From positions 1 to 64,000 of the forward strand of contig NZ_CP060034.1 in the NCBI RefSeq assembly GCF_023208195.1: a DNA stretch of 64,000 nucleotides, given 5' to 3'. Below the pieces are notes generated by a model. It made no database searches. It saw only the letters and a program-made list of their open reading frames with translations, and was not told the DNA's origin. A program made the translations under genes and the position numbers. Each line of letters begins with the position of its first letter. Position 1 is the stretch's first letter. This DNA is from Nocardioides sp. InS609-2. GTDB lineage: Bacteria; Actinomycetota; Actinomycetes; Propionibacteriales; Nocardioidaceae. Positions 1-8,950 of the stretch are shown here, piece after piece.

Positions 1-678
1 ATGTTCCTCGTCTCCTTGGCGGTCTGCGGCGTCGCTGGACTCGGCGTTCCCACACTGGTCCGCGCAGTTCCCGAGCCTGAGAACGATGACGAGCCGAAGG
101 AGCTGTACGCCGACGTCGCGGCCCTGCCGGGTCTCGCCTGGAAGGCGGCGCTGTTCTCGGCAGTCATCGGGGGAGTCGTGGCGGCGACAGTCGGGGCGAC
201 CTGGCATCTGCTCGTGCTTCTCCCGCTGGTGCCGGTCGGGGTCGCGCTCGGGCTGGTCGACTGGCGGACCCGGCTGCTGCCGACCCGCATCATCGCGCCG
301 ACGTACGCACTCGTCATCGTTGGCGTGCTCGTCGTCTGGGCCGTCACCGGCGACACGAGTGACCTGGCTCGGGCCGGCCTGGGCTGGGTGATCGCAGGCT
401 TCCTGTTCTTCGTGCTGTGGTTCGTGCACCCGCGTGGACTCGGCTACGGCGACGTACGCCTGTCGGGAATCCTCGGCATCGCGCTCGGGCACGTCGGGTG
501 GGGCGAGCTGTTCGTCGGCGTGTATGCCGGATTCCTGCTCGGCGGGGTGGGCGGTCTGCTGCTCAGCCGGCTGCGCATAGTCGAGCGGAAGGACTACCCG
601 TTCGGCCCGTTCATGCTGGTCGGGGTGCTGGTCGGCCTGCTCGTCGGGCCTGCCGCTGCGGCGTACTACAACCGCTGA
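1..678 (+). CDS. A24-family prepilin peptidase
   Basis: This 225-residue polytopic membrane protein is probably a type IV prepilin leader peptidase of the A24 aspartyl family, which cleaves type 3 signal peptides of pilins at the cytoplasmic face of the membrane. Both catalytic aspartates are visible: Asp87 in GLVDWRTRLLP and Asp151 in the hallmark GLGYGDVRLSG (GxGD). Hydrophobic segments alternate along the whole length. It lacks the N-terminal cysteine-rich methyltransferase domain of the long PilD enzymes, as is usual in actinobacteria. The ATG is the first base of the window, so an upstream start or upstream pilus genes cannot be excluded. It lies before aroC, a common actinobacterial placement, with a 390-base gap between them. 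Confidence 0.85.
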   Translation: MFLVSLAVCGVAGLGVPTLVRAVPEPENDDEPKELYADVAALPGLAWKAALFSAVIGGVVAATVGATWHLLVLLPLVPVGVALGLVDWRTRLLPTRIIAPTYALVIVGVLVVWAVTGDTSDLARAGLGWVIAGFLFFVLWFVHPRGLGYGDVRLSGILGIALGHVGWGELFVGVYAGFLLGGVGGLLLSRLRIVERKDYPFGPFMLVGVLVGLLVGPAAAAYYNR

Positions 679-1068
679 CTCCAGACGGGGCTCGTCCGAG
701 ATCGGGTCATCCCTGTGGAGAACTACGCTGGGGCGCCAAGAAGTGTCGGCGCCCGCTGGTGAGCCCTCTCGAGCCACCTGACCAACCGCGACCGGCTGAG
801 GCGGGTGTCGGCGTCGATCACGGTACGCGCGCGCCTCGACGTGATCGAGCGCAGGCTTCCGTCCGAGGGCGTGCGGGCCTTTTGGAGCGCGACCGTCTCG
901 ACATCGCGGTGGCCACGATCGACGGGCTCCGCACGGCCGTGTGCGCACCAGTTTCGCCCATGCCGTTGCGCCGGGCGCACAGCCTGCTGGTCACCCTCGT
1001 ACGCGACCTGGGTGGCTGACCGGCGGACGAGGCGCAGCCGGGTCATGGGTGCGTGAAACACTGCATCC
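679..1068. other. Gap before aroC, no convincing gene
   Basis: These 390 bases separate the prepilin peptidase from aroC. Short open frames exist on both strands but none has a recognisable domain, a good ribosome binding site or natural composition. One plus-strand frame ending near 1019 gives a short plausible-looking tail (PMPLRRAHSLLVTLVRDLGG), which may be a relic of a lost gene. No clear -10 box of the TANNNT type was found in front of aroC; the closest is a degenerate AACACT at 1057-1062, six bases before its ATG. Confidence 0.4.
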
Positions 1069-2247
1069 ATGCTGCGTTGGCTCACTGCGGGCGAGTCCCA
1101 CGGTCCGTCCCTGGTCGCGATCCTCGAAGGTCTGCCCGCCCATGTGCGGGTGACGACTGCCGACATCGCCGACTCCCTGGCTCGTCGTCGTCTCGGTTAC
1201 GGCCGTGGTGCCCGGATGAAGTTCGAGCAGGACGAGGTGACCATCACCGGTGGCGTCCGGCACGGCGAGACGATGGGGGGTCCGGTCGCGATCAACATCG
1301 GCAACACCGAGTGGCCCAAGTGGGACAAGGTCATGTCGGCCGACCCGGTCGACCCCGTCGAGCTCGACGCGCTGGCCCGCAACGCCGCCCTGACCCGGCC
1401 CCGGCCGGGCCATGCCGACCTGGTCGGGATGCAGAAGTACGACTTCGACGAGGCCCGCCCGATCCTCGAACGCGCCTCCGCCCGCGAGACGGCAGCCCGG
1501 GTGGCGCTCGGCCGGGTCGCATCGAACTTCCTGCAGCAGGCGGTCGACGCAGAGATCGTCTCCCACGTCGTCCGCCTCGGCACCGTGACCGCCCCCGAGG
1601 GTCTGATCCCGATGCCCGGCGACGTCGAGCGACTCGACGCCGACCCGGTGCGCTGCCTCGACCCCGAGACCTCTGCCGCGATGGTTGCGGAGATCGACCA
1701 GGCCCACAAGGACGGCGACACGCTCGGCGGCGTCGTCGAGGTCGTCGTACACGGACTGCCGCCGGGCCTCGGGTCGCACGTGCACTGGGACCGTCGTCTC
1801 GATGCGCGGCTGGCCGGTGCGCTGATGGGCATCCAGGCGATCAAGGGCGTCGAGGTCGGCGACGGATTCGCGCTGGCCGCCACCCCGGGCTCCCTGGCTC
1901 ACGACGAGATCGTGCCGACCGACGACGGCCTGCGTCGTACGTCGGGACGTTCGGGCGGCACGGAGGGTGGCATGAGCACCGGTGAGGTGCTTCGCGTGCG
2001 CGCCGCCATGAAGCCCATCGCGACGGTGCCGCGGGCGCTGCGCACCGTCGACGTCGCGACCGGCGAGGCCTCGGTCGCCCATCACCAGCGCAGCGACGTG
2101 TGTGCCGTGCCGGCTGCCGGCATCGTCGCCGAGGCAATGGTGGCGCTGGTGCTCGCCGAGGCCGTCGTGGAGAAGTTCGGTGGCGACTCGGTGCGCGAGA
2201 CCCGTCGCAACGTGCAGAGCTACCTCGACACGCTGAGGTTTCGGTGA
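1069..2247 (+). CDS. aroC: Chorismate synthase
   Basis: Chorismate synthase (392 residues) makes chorismate from 5-enolpyruvylshikimate-3-phosphate with reduced FMN, the last step of the shikimate pathway. The N-terminus [15 protein letters not shown] is the classical family signature, and the [31 protein letters not shown] and RxxH-type flavin-site segments follow in order. The length is typical of the actinobacterial enzyme. The start is set by homology of this N-terminus. The TGA overlaps the GTG of aroK by four bases (GTGA), so aroC, aroK, aroB and aroQ form one tightly coupled operon. Confidence 0.97.
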   Translation: MLRWLTAGESHGPSLVAILEGLPAHVRVTTADIADSLARRRLGYGRGARMKFEQDEVTITGGVRHGETMGGPVAINIGNTEWPKWDKVMSADPVDPVELDALARNAALTRPRPGHADLVGMQKYDFDEARPILERASARETAARVALGRVASNFLQQAVDAEIVSHVVRLGTVTAPEGLIPMPGDVERLDADPVRCLDPETSAAMVAEIDQAHKDGDTLGGVVEVVVHGLPPGLGSHVHWDRRLDARLAGALMGIQAIKGVEVGDGFALAATPGSLAHDEIVPTDDGLRRTSGRSGGTEGGMSTGEVLRVRAAMKPIATVPRALRTVDVATGEASVAHHQRSDVCAVPAAGIVAEAMVALVLAEAVVEKFGGDSVRETRRNVQSYLDTLRFR

Positions 2248-2759
2248 CCGGGCCCAGGGTCGTGCTCATCGGACCGATGGGCGCCGGCAAGACGACCGTC
2301 GCCGGCCTGCTCGCGGCCGCGTGGGACGTGCCCGTGCGCGACACCGACGACGACATCGAGCGCGAGCAGGGCCGCAGCATCTCCGACATCTTCGTCGACT
2401 CGGGAGAGGGCCAGTTCCGCGAGCTCGAGGCCAGAGCGGTCGCCGCGGCGCTCGAGCGCCACGACGGCGTGCTCGCGCTGGGCGGCGGTGCGGTGCTCGA
2501 CCCGGCCACCCGCGACCTGCTCGACGGCCACACCGTGGTGTTCCTGCGCGTCGGCCTGGGCGACACCGTCTCCCGCGTGGGCCTGGGCGGCGGTCGCCCG
2601 CTGCTGCTCGGCAACATGCGTGGCCGCATCAAGCAGCTGCTCGACGAACGCACCCCTGTCTACGAGTCGGTCGCCACGCACACCGTCGACACCGACGGCC
2701 GCACGGCCGACGAGGTTGCCCACCAGGTGGCCGAGCTGCTCGGGGAGCCGGTGCCGTGA
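2244..2759 (+). CDS. aroK: Shikimate kinase
   Basis: Shikimate kinase (171 residues) phosphorylates shikimate at the 3-hydroxyl with ATP. The Walker A loop [10 protein letters not shown] sits near residues 10-19, the DTDDDIE segment carries the shikimate-binding aspartate, FRELEARAV carries the binding Arg-Glu pair, and LALGGGAVL is the conserved glycine-rich strand. RPLLLG and the following arginines form the lid region. The GTG start at 2244 was chosen over upstream in-frame codons because it places the first beta strand correctly before the P-loop and gives a four-base GTGA overlap with aroC. Confidence 0.95.
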   Translation: MTGPRVVLIGPMGAGKTTVAGLLAAAWDVPVRDTDDDIEREQGRSISDIFVDSGEGQFRELEARAVAAALERHDGVLALGGGAVLDPATRDLLDGHTVVFLRVGLGDTVSRVGLGGGRPLLLGNMRGRIKQLLDERTPVYESVATHTVDTDGRTADEVAHQVAELLGEPVP

Positions 2760-3856
2760 ACGACACCGTCCTACCGGTGCGCGGAGCCGCGCCGTACGAC
2801 GTGGTGATCGGCCACCACCTCGCCCACCGGCTGCCCGCGATGCTGGGGGAGTCGGTGCAGCGCATCGCCGTCCTGTACGACGGCACGCTGGGCCAGCTGG
2901 CCCAGCCGCTCGTGGACTCCCTTGTCGATGCCTATGACGTGCTCGCGCTCGGCCTGCCCCCAGGTGAGGCAGGCAAGAGCGCTGCGGTCGTGGCCGACCT
3001 CTGGGAAGCGCTGGGTGCCGCCGGTTTCACGCGGTCGGATGTCGTCGTCACGTTCGGTGGCGGGGCGACGACCGACCTCGGTGGCTTCGTGGCCGCCACC
3101 TGGCTGCGCGGCGTACGCGTCATCCACCTGCCCACGACGTTGCTCGGCATGGTCGACGCTGCGGTCGGTGGCAAGACCGGCATCAACACGAACGCCGGCA
3201 AGAACCTCGTCGGCGCCTTCCACGAGCCCGCCGGTGTGCTGTGCGACCTGGCGCTCCTGCGCACCCTGCCGCGTGACGAGCTCGTCGCCGGGCTGGGCGA
3301 GGTCATCAAATGCGGCTTCATCGCCGACCCGGTGATCCTCGACCTCGTCGAGTCCACCGACCCGGAGTCCCTGACCGTCGACAGCCCGGTGCTGCGCGAG
3401 CTTGTCGAGCGCGCCATCAAGGTCAAGATCGACGTGGTCGTCGACGATCTCCGGGAGACCGGGGGAGCCGACGATCACCCGGGTCGTGAGGTGCTCAACT
3501 ACGGCCACACGATGGCGCACGCCATCGAACGCGCTTCCGGCTACGCCGTCCGCCACGGTGAGGCAGTCGCGATCGGCTGCGTCTACGTCGCCGAGGTGGC
3601 TCGCCGGGAGGGCATCCTGCCCGAGGCCGTCGCCGACCGGCATCACACGGCCTTCGCCCGCGTCGGCCTGCCGACCACCTGGTCCGGCGCGACGTTCGAC
3701 GAGCTGCACGACACGATGTTGGTGGACAAGAAGTCGAGGGGCTCGCAGCTTCGTCTCGTGGTGCTCGACGACCTGGCCCGGCCCCGCATCCTGCCCGGGC
3801 CTTCGACGGACGTGCTGCGGGCGGCGTACGACACGATGACGGGAGCGGACCGATGA
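2756..3856 (+). CDS. aroB: 3-dehydroquinate synthase
   Basis: 3-Dehydroquinate synthase (366 residues) cyclises DAHP to 3-dehydroquinate using NAD and a divalent metal. The NAD-binding core FGGGATTDLGGFVAATWLRG, the PTTLLGMVDAAVGGKTGIN segment and the metal-binding LNYGHTMAHAIE with its histidines are all present. The GTG start at 2756 overlaps the aroK stop as GTGA, and the N-terminus then reads [10 protein letters not shown], which fits the family. It is translationally coupled to aroK upstream and aroQ downstream. Confidence 0.96.
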   Translation: MNDTVLPVRGAAPYDVVIGHHLAHRLPAMLGESVQRIAVLYDGTLGQLAQPLVDSLVDAYDVLALGLPPGEAGKSAAVVADLWEALGAAGFTRSDVVVTFGGGATTDLGGFVAATWLRGVRVIHLPTTLLGMVDAAVGGKTGINTNAGKNLVGAFHEPAGVLCDLALLRTLPRDELVAGLGEVIKCGFIADPVILDLVESTDPESLTVDSPVLRELVERAIKVKIDVVVDDLRETGGADDHPGREVLNYGHTMAHAIERASGYAVRHGEAVAIGCVYVAEVARREGILPEAVADRHHTAFARVGLPTTWSGATFDELHDTMLVDKKSRGSQLRLVVLDDLARPRILPGPSTDVLRAAYDTMTGADR

Positions 3857-4287
3857 AGGTGCTCGTGCTGAACGGTCCCAACCTGGGCCGCCTGGGCCGT
3901 CGTCAGCCCGAGATCTACGGCACCACCACCCACGACGAGCTCGCCGAGGCCTGTCGGGTCTGGGGTGCCGAGCTGGACCTCGAGGTCGACGTCCGCCAGA
4001 CCAACCACGAGGGCGAGCTGCTCGACTGGCTCAACGCCGCGGCCGACGAGGGCATCGCGGTCGTGCTCAACGCCGGAGCGTGGACGCACTACTCGTTGGC
4101 CCTCTTCGACGCGTGCGCACAGCTCGAGGAGCCGCTGGTCGAGGTGCATATCTCCGACCCGAAGCAACGCCCGGAGGAGTTCCGGCACACCTCGGTGGTC
4201 GAACCACACGCGGTCGCCACGATCGCGGGCCTGGGCATCCAGGGGTACCGCGAAGCGCTCCAGCTGCTGGCCGACGGGGCTACCTAG
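3853..4287 (+). CDS. aroQ: Type II 3-dehydroquinate dehydratase
   Basis: This 144-residue enzyme dehydrates 3-dehydroquinate to 3-dehydroshikimate. The N-terminal VLVLNGPNLGRLGRRQPEIY carries the family Asn and catalytic Tyr; Arg-Gln-Thr-Asn-His-Glu-Gly follows in VDVRQTNHEGELLDWL, and NAGAWTHYSLAL and VEVHISDP complete the type II active site. The normal family length and an ATGA overlap with aroB mark it as the last gene of the aro cluster. The four clustered genes cover four of the seven common shikimate steps; aroG, aroE and aroA are not in the window. Confidence 0.96.
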   Translation: MKVLVLNGPNLGRLGRRQPEIYGTTTHDELAEACRVWGAELDLEVDVRQTNHEGELLDWLNAAADEGIAVVLNAGAWTHYSLALFDACAQLEEPLVEVHISDPKQRPEEFRHTSVVEPHAVATIAGLGIQGYREALQLLADGAT

Positions 4288-4313
4288 ATTTCTCGGCCCA
4301 CCGACGCGACCGA

Positions 4314-4319
4314 TAGACT
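4314..4319 (+). promoter_or_regulatory. -10 box for efp
   Basis: TAGACT lies in the 112-base gap between aroQ and efp and fits the actinobacterial -10 consensus TANNNT. If used, it gives efp and nusB their own promoter with a leader of roughly 75 bases. No good -35 hexamer was seen. Confidence 0.45.
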
Positions 4320-4399
4320 CTCCAGTTCCTGCCAGCCGTCGATCGACCCCGATCCGGGCCGGCAGTCCCCGACCTCGACCAGAAGGCTGACTCGCGCGC

Positions 4400-4963
4400 A
4401 TGGCATCGACCAACGACTTGAAGAACGGCCTGGTGCTCAACCTGGACGGCCAGCTGTGGGCCGTCGTGGAGTTCCAGCACGTCAAGCCGGGCAAGGGCCC
4501 CGCCTTCGTGCGCACCAAGCTCAAGAACGTCGAGTCCGGCAAGACGGTCGACAAGACGTTCAACGCCGGCACCAAGGTCGAGACGGCCAGTGTCGACAAG
4601 CGCACGATGCAGTACCTCTACAACGACGGCACGTCGTACGTCTTCATGGACACCCAGTCCTTCGAGCAGCTCGAGGTGCCTCCGGCCATCGTCGGCGACG
4701 CCAGGAACTTCATGCTCGAGAACCAGGACGCCATCGTGGCGACCAACGAGGGCCGCGTCCTCTACATCGAGCTCCCCGCGGCCGTCGAGCTGCTCATCTC
4801 CGAGACCGAGCCGGGCCTCCAGGGCGACCGCTCGACCGGTGGCACCAAGCCCGCAACGCTCGAGACCGGTCACATCATCCAGGTGCCGCTCTTCATCACC
4901 GGTGGCGAGAAGGTCAAGGTCGACACTCGCGACTCCTCCTACCTCGGCCGCGTCAAGTCCTGA
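4400..4963 (+). CDS. efp: Elongation factor P
   Basis: EF-P (187 residues) binds between the ribosomal P and E sites and relieves stalling at proline stretches. All three domains are present: an N-terminal KOW-like domain (1-65), a central OB fold (about 66-128) and a C-terminal OB fold ending SSYLGRVKS. The loop reads [10 protein letters not shown] with Lys32 at the tip. In actinobacteria this palindromic PGKGP loop is known to work without lysine modification, and no EpmA-type gene is seen nearby. It is followed by nusB three bases downstream, so the two are co-transcribed. Confidence 0.96.
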   Translation: MASTNDLKNGLVLNLDGQLWAVVEFQHVKPGKGPAFVRTKLKNVESGKTVDKTFNAGTKVETASVDKRTMQYLYNDGTSYVFMDTQSFEQLEVPPAIVGDARNFMLENQDAIVATNEGRVLYIELPAAVELLISETEPGLQGDRSTGGTKPATLETGHIIQVPLFITGGEKVKVDTRDSSYLGRVKS

Positions 4964-4966
4964 TCG

Positions 4967-5401
4967 ATGGCAGCCCGCTCCAAGGCCCGTAAGCGGGCCC
5001 TCGACATCCTCTTCGCCTCCGAGATGCGCTCGCAGGACCCGGTGGCGTCGCTCGACACGGCCATCGCCGACGGCGAGGGCCCGACCAACGACTACACCGC
5101 GCTGCTCGTGCGCGGCGTGGTCGCCCACCAGGCGCGCATCGACGACCTGCTGCGCGACTACTCCGAGGGCTGGACCCTCGAACGGATGCCCGCAGTCGAC
5201 CGCAACGTGCTGCGCCTGGGTCTCTACGAGCTCCTGTACGCCGACGACGTGCCCGACGCGGTGGCCGTGAGCGAGGCGATGGCGCTGGTGCGCGACCTGT
5301 CTACCGACGAGTCGCCCGCGTTCGTGAACGGCATCCTTGGCAACCTGATGCGCAACAAGGCGAAGCTTGTCGAGGAAGAGCCCGAGCCCGAGCTGAGCTA
5401 A
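4967..5401 (+). CDS. nusB: Transcription antitermination factor NusB
   Basis: NusB (144 residues) binds boxA RNA with NusE/S10 and prevents premature termination in rRNA operons. The helical fold begins with ARSKARKRALDILFASEMRS (RNA-binding basic face) and ends with the conserved FVNGILGNLMRNK helix. The gene starts three bases after efp. Its TAA stop (5399-5401) overlaps the TAG stop of the convergent glycosyltransferase gene (5398-5400), so no terminator can lie between the two. It marks the left edge of the 51 kb of genes separating this block from pyrR. Confidence 0.95.
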   Translation: MAARSKARKRALDILFASEMRSQDPVASLDTAIADGEGPTNDYTALLVRGVVAHQARIDDLLRDYSEGWTLERMPAVDRNVLRLGLYELLYADDVPDAVAVSEAMALVRDLSTDESPAFVNGILGNLMRNKAKLVEEEPEPELS

Positions 5402-7110
5402 GCGCGCTTGCGGCCGGCGTGCGGGCCGGTCAGCCTCGACGCGTGTGTCGCGTCGGACGCGACCACGCCCACCCGAGCGTCGACTCCGGCCCGGCCGACC
5501 CGCCCGGTCGCCGCCGGGGGAGCGCCGTTGACGACCGGCCGGCTCTGCGGAAGGTAGGGGTCGTGCGTCGGCTTGCCCCACCTGGCGACCGTGGCGTCCT
5601 TCTCCCACGCCTCGACGACCCGTTGCCGGGTCCGCGACTCGAAGTGGAAGAGCTCGGAGGTGGCCACCCACACGATGCGGTAGCCCAGACTCCGGGTCTT
5701 GTAGCAGAGATCGACGTCGTTGAAGTTCAGCGGCAGCGACTCGGCGAAGCCACCCACCTCGAGAAAGGTGTCGCGCCGCATGGCCGAGCAGGCAGCCGTT
5801 ACACCGCTGGCCTCGCGGTTGACCTTGAGCGCGCCGAACGTCGCTGCTGAGGCGGCGGGCTCACCGATGAACGGGTGAAGGTACTGACCGAGGTTGTAGG
5901 CGTGACCGGCGTGCTGGATCGTGGTGTTGCTGAAGTACAGTTTCGCGCCGGTCATGCCGACGTCGGGCTCGTCAAGCGGACCGACAAGGTCCTCGAGCCA
6001 GTACTCGGAGCGCACCGAGACGTCGTCGTTCAGGAAGACCAGCCGCTCGCCGGTGGCGGCGAGGCAGCCGAGGTTCATCTTGCGGCTGTAGTTGAAGGAC
6101 TCGGTGAACGGCACCAGCACCAGCCGGTCGCCGCCGATCTCGCGCAGCTCGTCCAGCACCGACTGCGGGGTCGGCGGGTCGTAGACGACGACGATCTCGA
6201 GGTTGGGGTGCCGGGTCTTCTCCATCACGGTGCGCACGGCTTCGAGCACGAACACGATCTGGGAGCCCCAGATCATTCCGCCCTTGCCGATCGTAGGGAT
6301 GACCAGGCTGACCCCGAGGTCGGGGTCGAGCTCGCGGCGCAGCGTGTACAGACCGGGGTGCTCGCCGAAGTCGGCGGTCGCGGCCAGGCCGAGCCGGTCG
6401 AGGTGGTCCTGGACTGCCTTCTTGCCGGCGATCCAGGCGTACGGCTTCGCGTCGGCACTCCCGGCGGCCGAGCCGGGGACGACCCGCCAGTGGTACAGGA
6501 TCTCCGGGATGTGTACGACGCGGCGAGCCTTCTCAGTTACGCGCAGGATCAGGTCGTGGTCTTGGGAGCCGTCGTAACCCTCCCGAAAGCCGCCCACCTC
6601 GCGTACGAGGTCGGTACGGATCACCGAGAGATGGCAGGTGTACATCTGGCCGCGCAGGCGCTCAGGCGACCACACTGGTTTGAGGAACGTGTCGTAGAAT
6701 CCGCCCTCGTCGTCGACCTTGTCTTCGTCCGAGTAGACGTAGTCGACGTCGTCGTGACCTGCGATGACCTGTGCGTTGCGTGCCAGCGCCGCGGGCGTGA
6801 GCAGATCGTCGTGGTCGAGCAGGGCGACGAAAGTGCCGCGTGCGGCGTCGATCGCGTCGTTGCTCGCCGCCACGATGTGGCCGTTGGTCTCCCGCTCGAT
6901 GACCCGGATACGGGCGTCCTTCGCGGCATAGGCAGCCAGCAGCTTGCGGACGCCGGGATCGGGGGAGCAGTCGTCGACCAGGATGAGCTCCCAGTCGTCG
7001 CAGTCCTGGTCGAGCACCGACTCGATGGTGTCGGTCAAGACGTCGAGCGGTGGGTTGTAGACGGGGGTGACGATCGAGAAGAGCGGGGCGTCGGTCATCG
7101 TCGACGTCAC
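5398..7110 (-). CDS. Tandem-domain GT2 glycosyltransferase
   Basis: This 570-residue protein carries two GT-A glycosyltransferase family 2 domains in tandem. The first (about 8-230) has FSIVTPVYNPPLDVL, the nucleotide-binding ILVDDCSPD and the metal-binding LLDHDDLLTP. The second (about 270-500) starts VSLVIPTIGKGG and has LVFLNDDVSVRSEYWLEDL and the acceptor-side FNDVDLCYKTRSLGYR. Such double enzymes elongate cell-surface polysaccharide or O-antigen-like glycans in the cytoplasm; the sugar is unknown. The GTG at 7110 overlaps the upstream methyltransferase stop as GTGA, and an internal ATG at 7098 is an alternative. The last 60 residues are Arg/Ala/Gly-rich and look disordered. Confidence 0.88.
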   Translation of the reverse strand: MTSTMTDAPLFSIVTPVYNPPLDVLTDTIESVLDQDCDDWELILVDDCSPDPGVRKLLAAYAAKDARIRVIERETNGHIVAASNDAIDAARGTFVALLDHDDLLTPAALARNAQVIAGHDDVDYVYSDEDKVDDEGGFYDTFLKPVWSPERLRGQMYTCHLSVIRTDLVREVGGFREGYDGSQDHDLILRVTEKARRVVHIPEILYHWRVVPGSAAGSADAKPYAWIAGKKAVQDHLDRLGLAATADFGEHPGLYTLRRELDPDLGVSLVIPTIGKGGMIWGSQIVFVLEAVRTVMEKTRHPNLEIVVVYDPPTPQSVLDELREIGGDRLVLVPFTESFNYSRKMNLGCLAATGERLVFLNDDVSVRSEYWLEDLVGPLDEPDVGMTGAKLYFSNTTIQHAGHAYNLGQYLHPFIGEPAASAATFGALKVNREASGVTAACSAMRRDTFLEVGGFAESLPLNFNDVDLCYKTRSLGYRIVWVATSELFHFESRTRQRVVEAWEKDATVARWGKPTHDPYLPQSRPVVNGAPPAATGRVGRAGVDARVGVVASDATHASRLTGPHAGRKRA

Positions 7111-8057
7111 GGCTTGGTGCGGCGGGAACCGGTGAAGAGGGACCCGATCCGCCAGGTGCGGGATCCCTTCAGCGCCGCCAGCTGGCGCTCGGCCCGTGCC
7201 TGGCGTCGGCGGGCCACCTCAAGGCGTCCTCGCACCTTCTTCGTGCGATCGTGAGCGGCGATCAGGCGCGCGTTGAGGCGCTCGACCTGCAGCTGCAACT
7301 GGGCTGTCTCCGCCTCGAGGCCGATGACGTGGTCACGTGTGGTCAGCAGCTTGTGCTGGGCGCCGAGGAGCTGGTCGTGCAGGTCGGCGCCGCGCCGGCT
7401 GGCGTCGCCGTCGGCCGCGGCCAGTGTGGCCCGCTTCTCGCGGACCTCGGCCTCGAGGGCTGCCACGGTGGCTTCGTAACGGTGGACGACGTCGCGGGGC
7501 TGGAGCTCCGCGACGTCGTACAGGGTGGTCCAGGGCGTCCAGAAGTCGAGGGTGACGTCGGTGCGGCGGTAGAAACCGCGCTCGGCGAACGATGCGGCCC
7601 AGTCGGAGGGGGAGAGGATGCTGGCGTGCGGGGCGCCGGCGCCGGGCGTGCTGGCGAACACGATGCGGTTGGTGGCGGCGCTGATCGAGTCGAGCGCGGA
7701 CCGTGCGTCGGCCGGATCGAGGTCGGCGAGTACGTCGAGGCAGGTCACCACGTCGTAGCGGCTGTCGAGCGGCTTGGTGGGGGAGGCAACCTCGAGGCGC
7801 GGACGAACGTCGTCGTCGGCCGCGGAGATCTTGGCGTCCGAGTCGTCGATGCCGCGGGCGTCGACGCCCTGGTCGGCGAGGGCCTGCACGAGTAGGCCGC
7901 GGCCACAGCCCACGACCAGGACGGTCTCGGGGTGTGCGATGGCGACGATGCGGTCGGCGAGCATCCGGCTCAGGTGACGCGCACGGTCGACATTGGACTC
8001 GGGTGCGCTGCCGGACGAGGCGCTCCCCGTCGGCACCGATCCTTCATGCGAGGTCAT
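7107..8057 (-). CDS. SAM methyltransferase with C-terminal coiled coil
   Basis: This 316-residue protein has a class I SAM-binding domain (about 25-190): motif I is VLVVGCGRGLLVQALADQG, and the acidic motif II loop is GIDDSDAKI. A long Leu/Glu/Arg-rich coiled coil covers about residues 190-295, followed by a basic tail. It is co-transcribed with the downstream tandem GT2 enzyme (GTGA overlap) and probably methylates a surface glycan or its precursor; the coiled coil may tether the two enzymes. The start at 8057 was chosen because a good Shine-Dalgarno (GAGGGA) lies eight bases upstream; a longer open frame extends beyond it but is not convincing. Confidence 0.78.
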   Translation of the reverse strand: MTSHEGSVPTGSASSGSAPESNVDRARHLSRMLADRIVAIAHPETVLVVGCGRGLLVQALADQGVDARGIDDSDAKISAADDDVRPRLEVASPTKPLDSRYDVVTCLDVLADLDPADARSALDSISAATNRIVFASTPGAGAPHASILSPSDWAASFAERGFYRRTDVTLDFWTPWTTLYDVAELQPRDVVHRYEATVAALEAEVREKRATLAAADGDASRRGADLHDQLLGAQHKLLTTRDHVIGLEAETAQLQLQVERLNARLIAAHDRTKKVRGRLEVARRRQARAERQLAALKGSRTWRIGSLFTGSRRTKP

Positions 8058-8185
8058 CACACACGTCCCTCTAGTCGGCCCCCAGCTCAGAGGACACACC
8101 TCGTTTGCTGCGATCTCATGCGTGGAGGACATTATCGCATCGGCCGGCCCGGTCGGAGGCGCCGCCCCGTGGGCGCGGACTCTCC

Positions 8186-8884
8186 TCAGTTCCCGCGGGT
8201 GGCCAGCGCCAGCGCCGACGCCACGAGGTACTGCTTGACCTGGTCGGACGAGATCGAGCCGATGGTCGGCACGCCCGGCGCCGCCTCCGTCACCAGGATG
8301 CCGACGCGTGCGAGCTGCAACGCACCCAGCCCGCTCGCGTAGAGCATGTTGGCCAGCACGACCGGGTCCTCGACCGTGAAGTCGCCGCTCTCTACGCCGG
8401 CCTGGAGCCCGGTCGAGAGGACGGCCAGGCAGCCGGAGATGCCACGACCGAGGCGGAACATCGCGTTCTCGCTGATCTCCTGGAGCAGCTCGGTGCCGGT
8501 ACGCCGCATCAGCGACTGTGCGCAGTCGACGAAGGCGGGGTGCGCGACGCCGTACTCCACGAACGCCGAGACCATCGCCGAGAGGCGGTCGGTGGGCGTG
8601 CCCGGCGACCCGGACGCCCGCAGCAGCTCGGCCCGCAGCTCGTCGAGGTAGCCGACGAGGGTGAGCGCGAAGAGCTCCTCCTTGCCGGTGAAGTGGCGGT
8701 AGACGATGGCGCGGTTGATGCCGACGGCCTTGGCGATGTCCTCGATCTGCGCGTCGCGCACGCCGCGCTCGTCGAAGAGGGCCCGCGTGGCGTCGAGGAT
8801 CTCGCTCTCGCGCTGACGCCGTCGTGCGGCAGCCGCGGTACGACGTCCGTCTGTGCTGCCTTCCCGAGGAGCAGTCGTGGCCAT
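8186..8884 (-). CDS. TetR-family transcriptional regulator
   Basis: A 232-residue TetR-type repressor. The N-terminal helix-turn-helix is clear: ILDATRALFDERGVRDAQIEDIAKAVG then INRAIVYRHFTGKEELF at about residues 28-75. The C-terminal ligand domain is not assignable to a specific subfamily. It follows the molybdenum dehydrogenase genes on the same strand by 67 bases. A TAGACT box ends six bases before the ATG, implying a leaderless transcript, and a palindrome lies just upstream of that box, suggesting autoregulation and perhaps control of neighbours. The effector is unknown. Confidence 0.88.
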   Translation of the reverse strand: MATTAPREGSTDGRRTAAAARRRQRESEILDATRALFDERGVRDAQIEDIAKAVGINRAIVYRHFTGKEELFALTLVGYLDELRAELLRASGSPGTPTDRLSAMVSAFVEYGVAHPAFVDCAQSLMRRTGTELLQEISENAMFRLGRGISGCLAVLSTGLQAGVESGDFTVEDPVVLANMLYASGLGALQLARVGILVTEAAPGVPTIGSISSDQVKQYLVASALALATRGN

Positions 8885-8890
8885 GGCCTG

Positions 8891-8896
8891 AGTCTA
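8891..8896 (-). promoter_or_regulatory. -10 box, leaderless, TetR gene
   Basis: On the minus strand this reads TAGACT, separated by six bases from the ATG at 8884. That spacing matches the other leaderless promoters in this window. Confidence 0.6.
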
Positions 8897-8906
8897 GATG
8901 TTGTGC

Positions 8907-8917
8907 AACTCGGAGTT
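8907..8917. promoter_or_regulatory. Putative TetR operator palindrome
   Basis: AACTCGGAGTT is a perfect inverted repeat of AACTC around a central G. TGCAA and TTGCA flank it almost symmetrically (one base off). It lies about ten bases upstream of the TetR -10 box, where bound repressor would block polymerase. TetR proteins commonly bind such palindromes in their own promoter; binding here is inferred. Confidence 0.5.
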
Positions 8918-8950
8918 TGCATACGTGTGGCACGCCTGTGACGGCTTCTG

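Noticed and set aside
679..1068. Coding gene upstream of aroC
   Set aside because: Frames on both strands lack domains, ribosome sites and natural composition.
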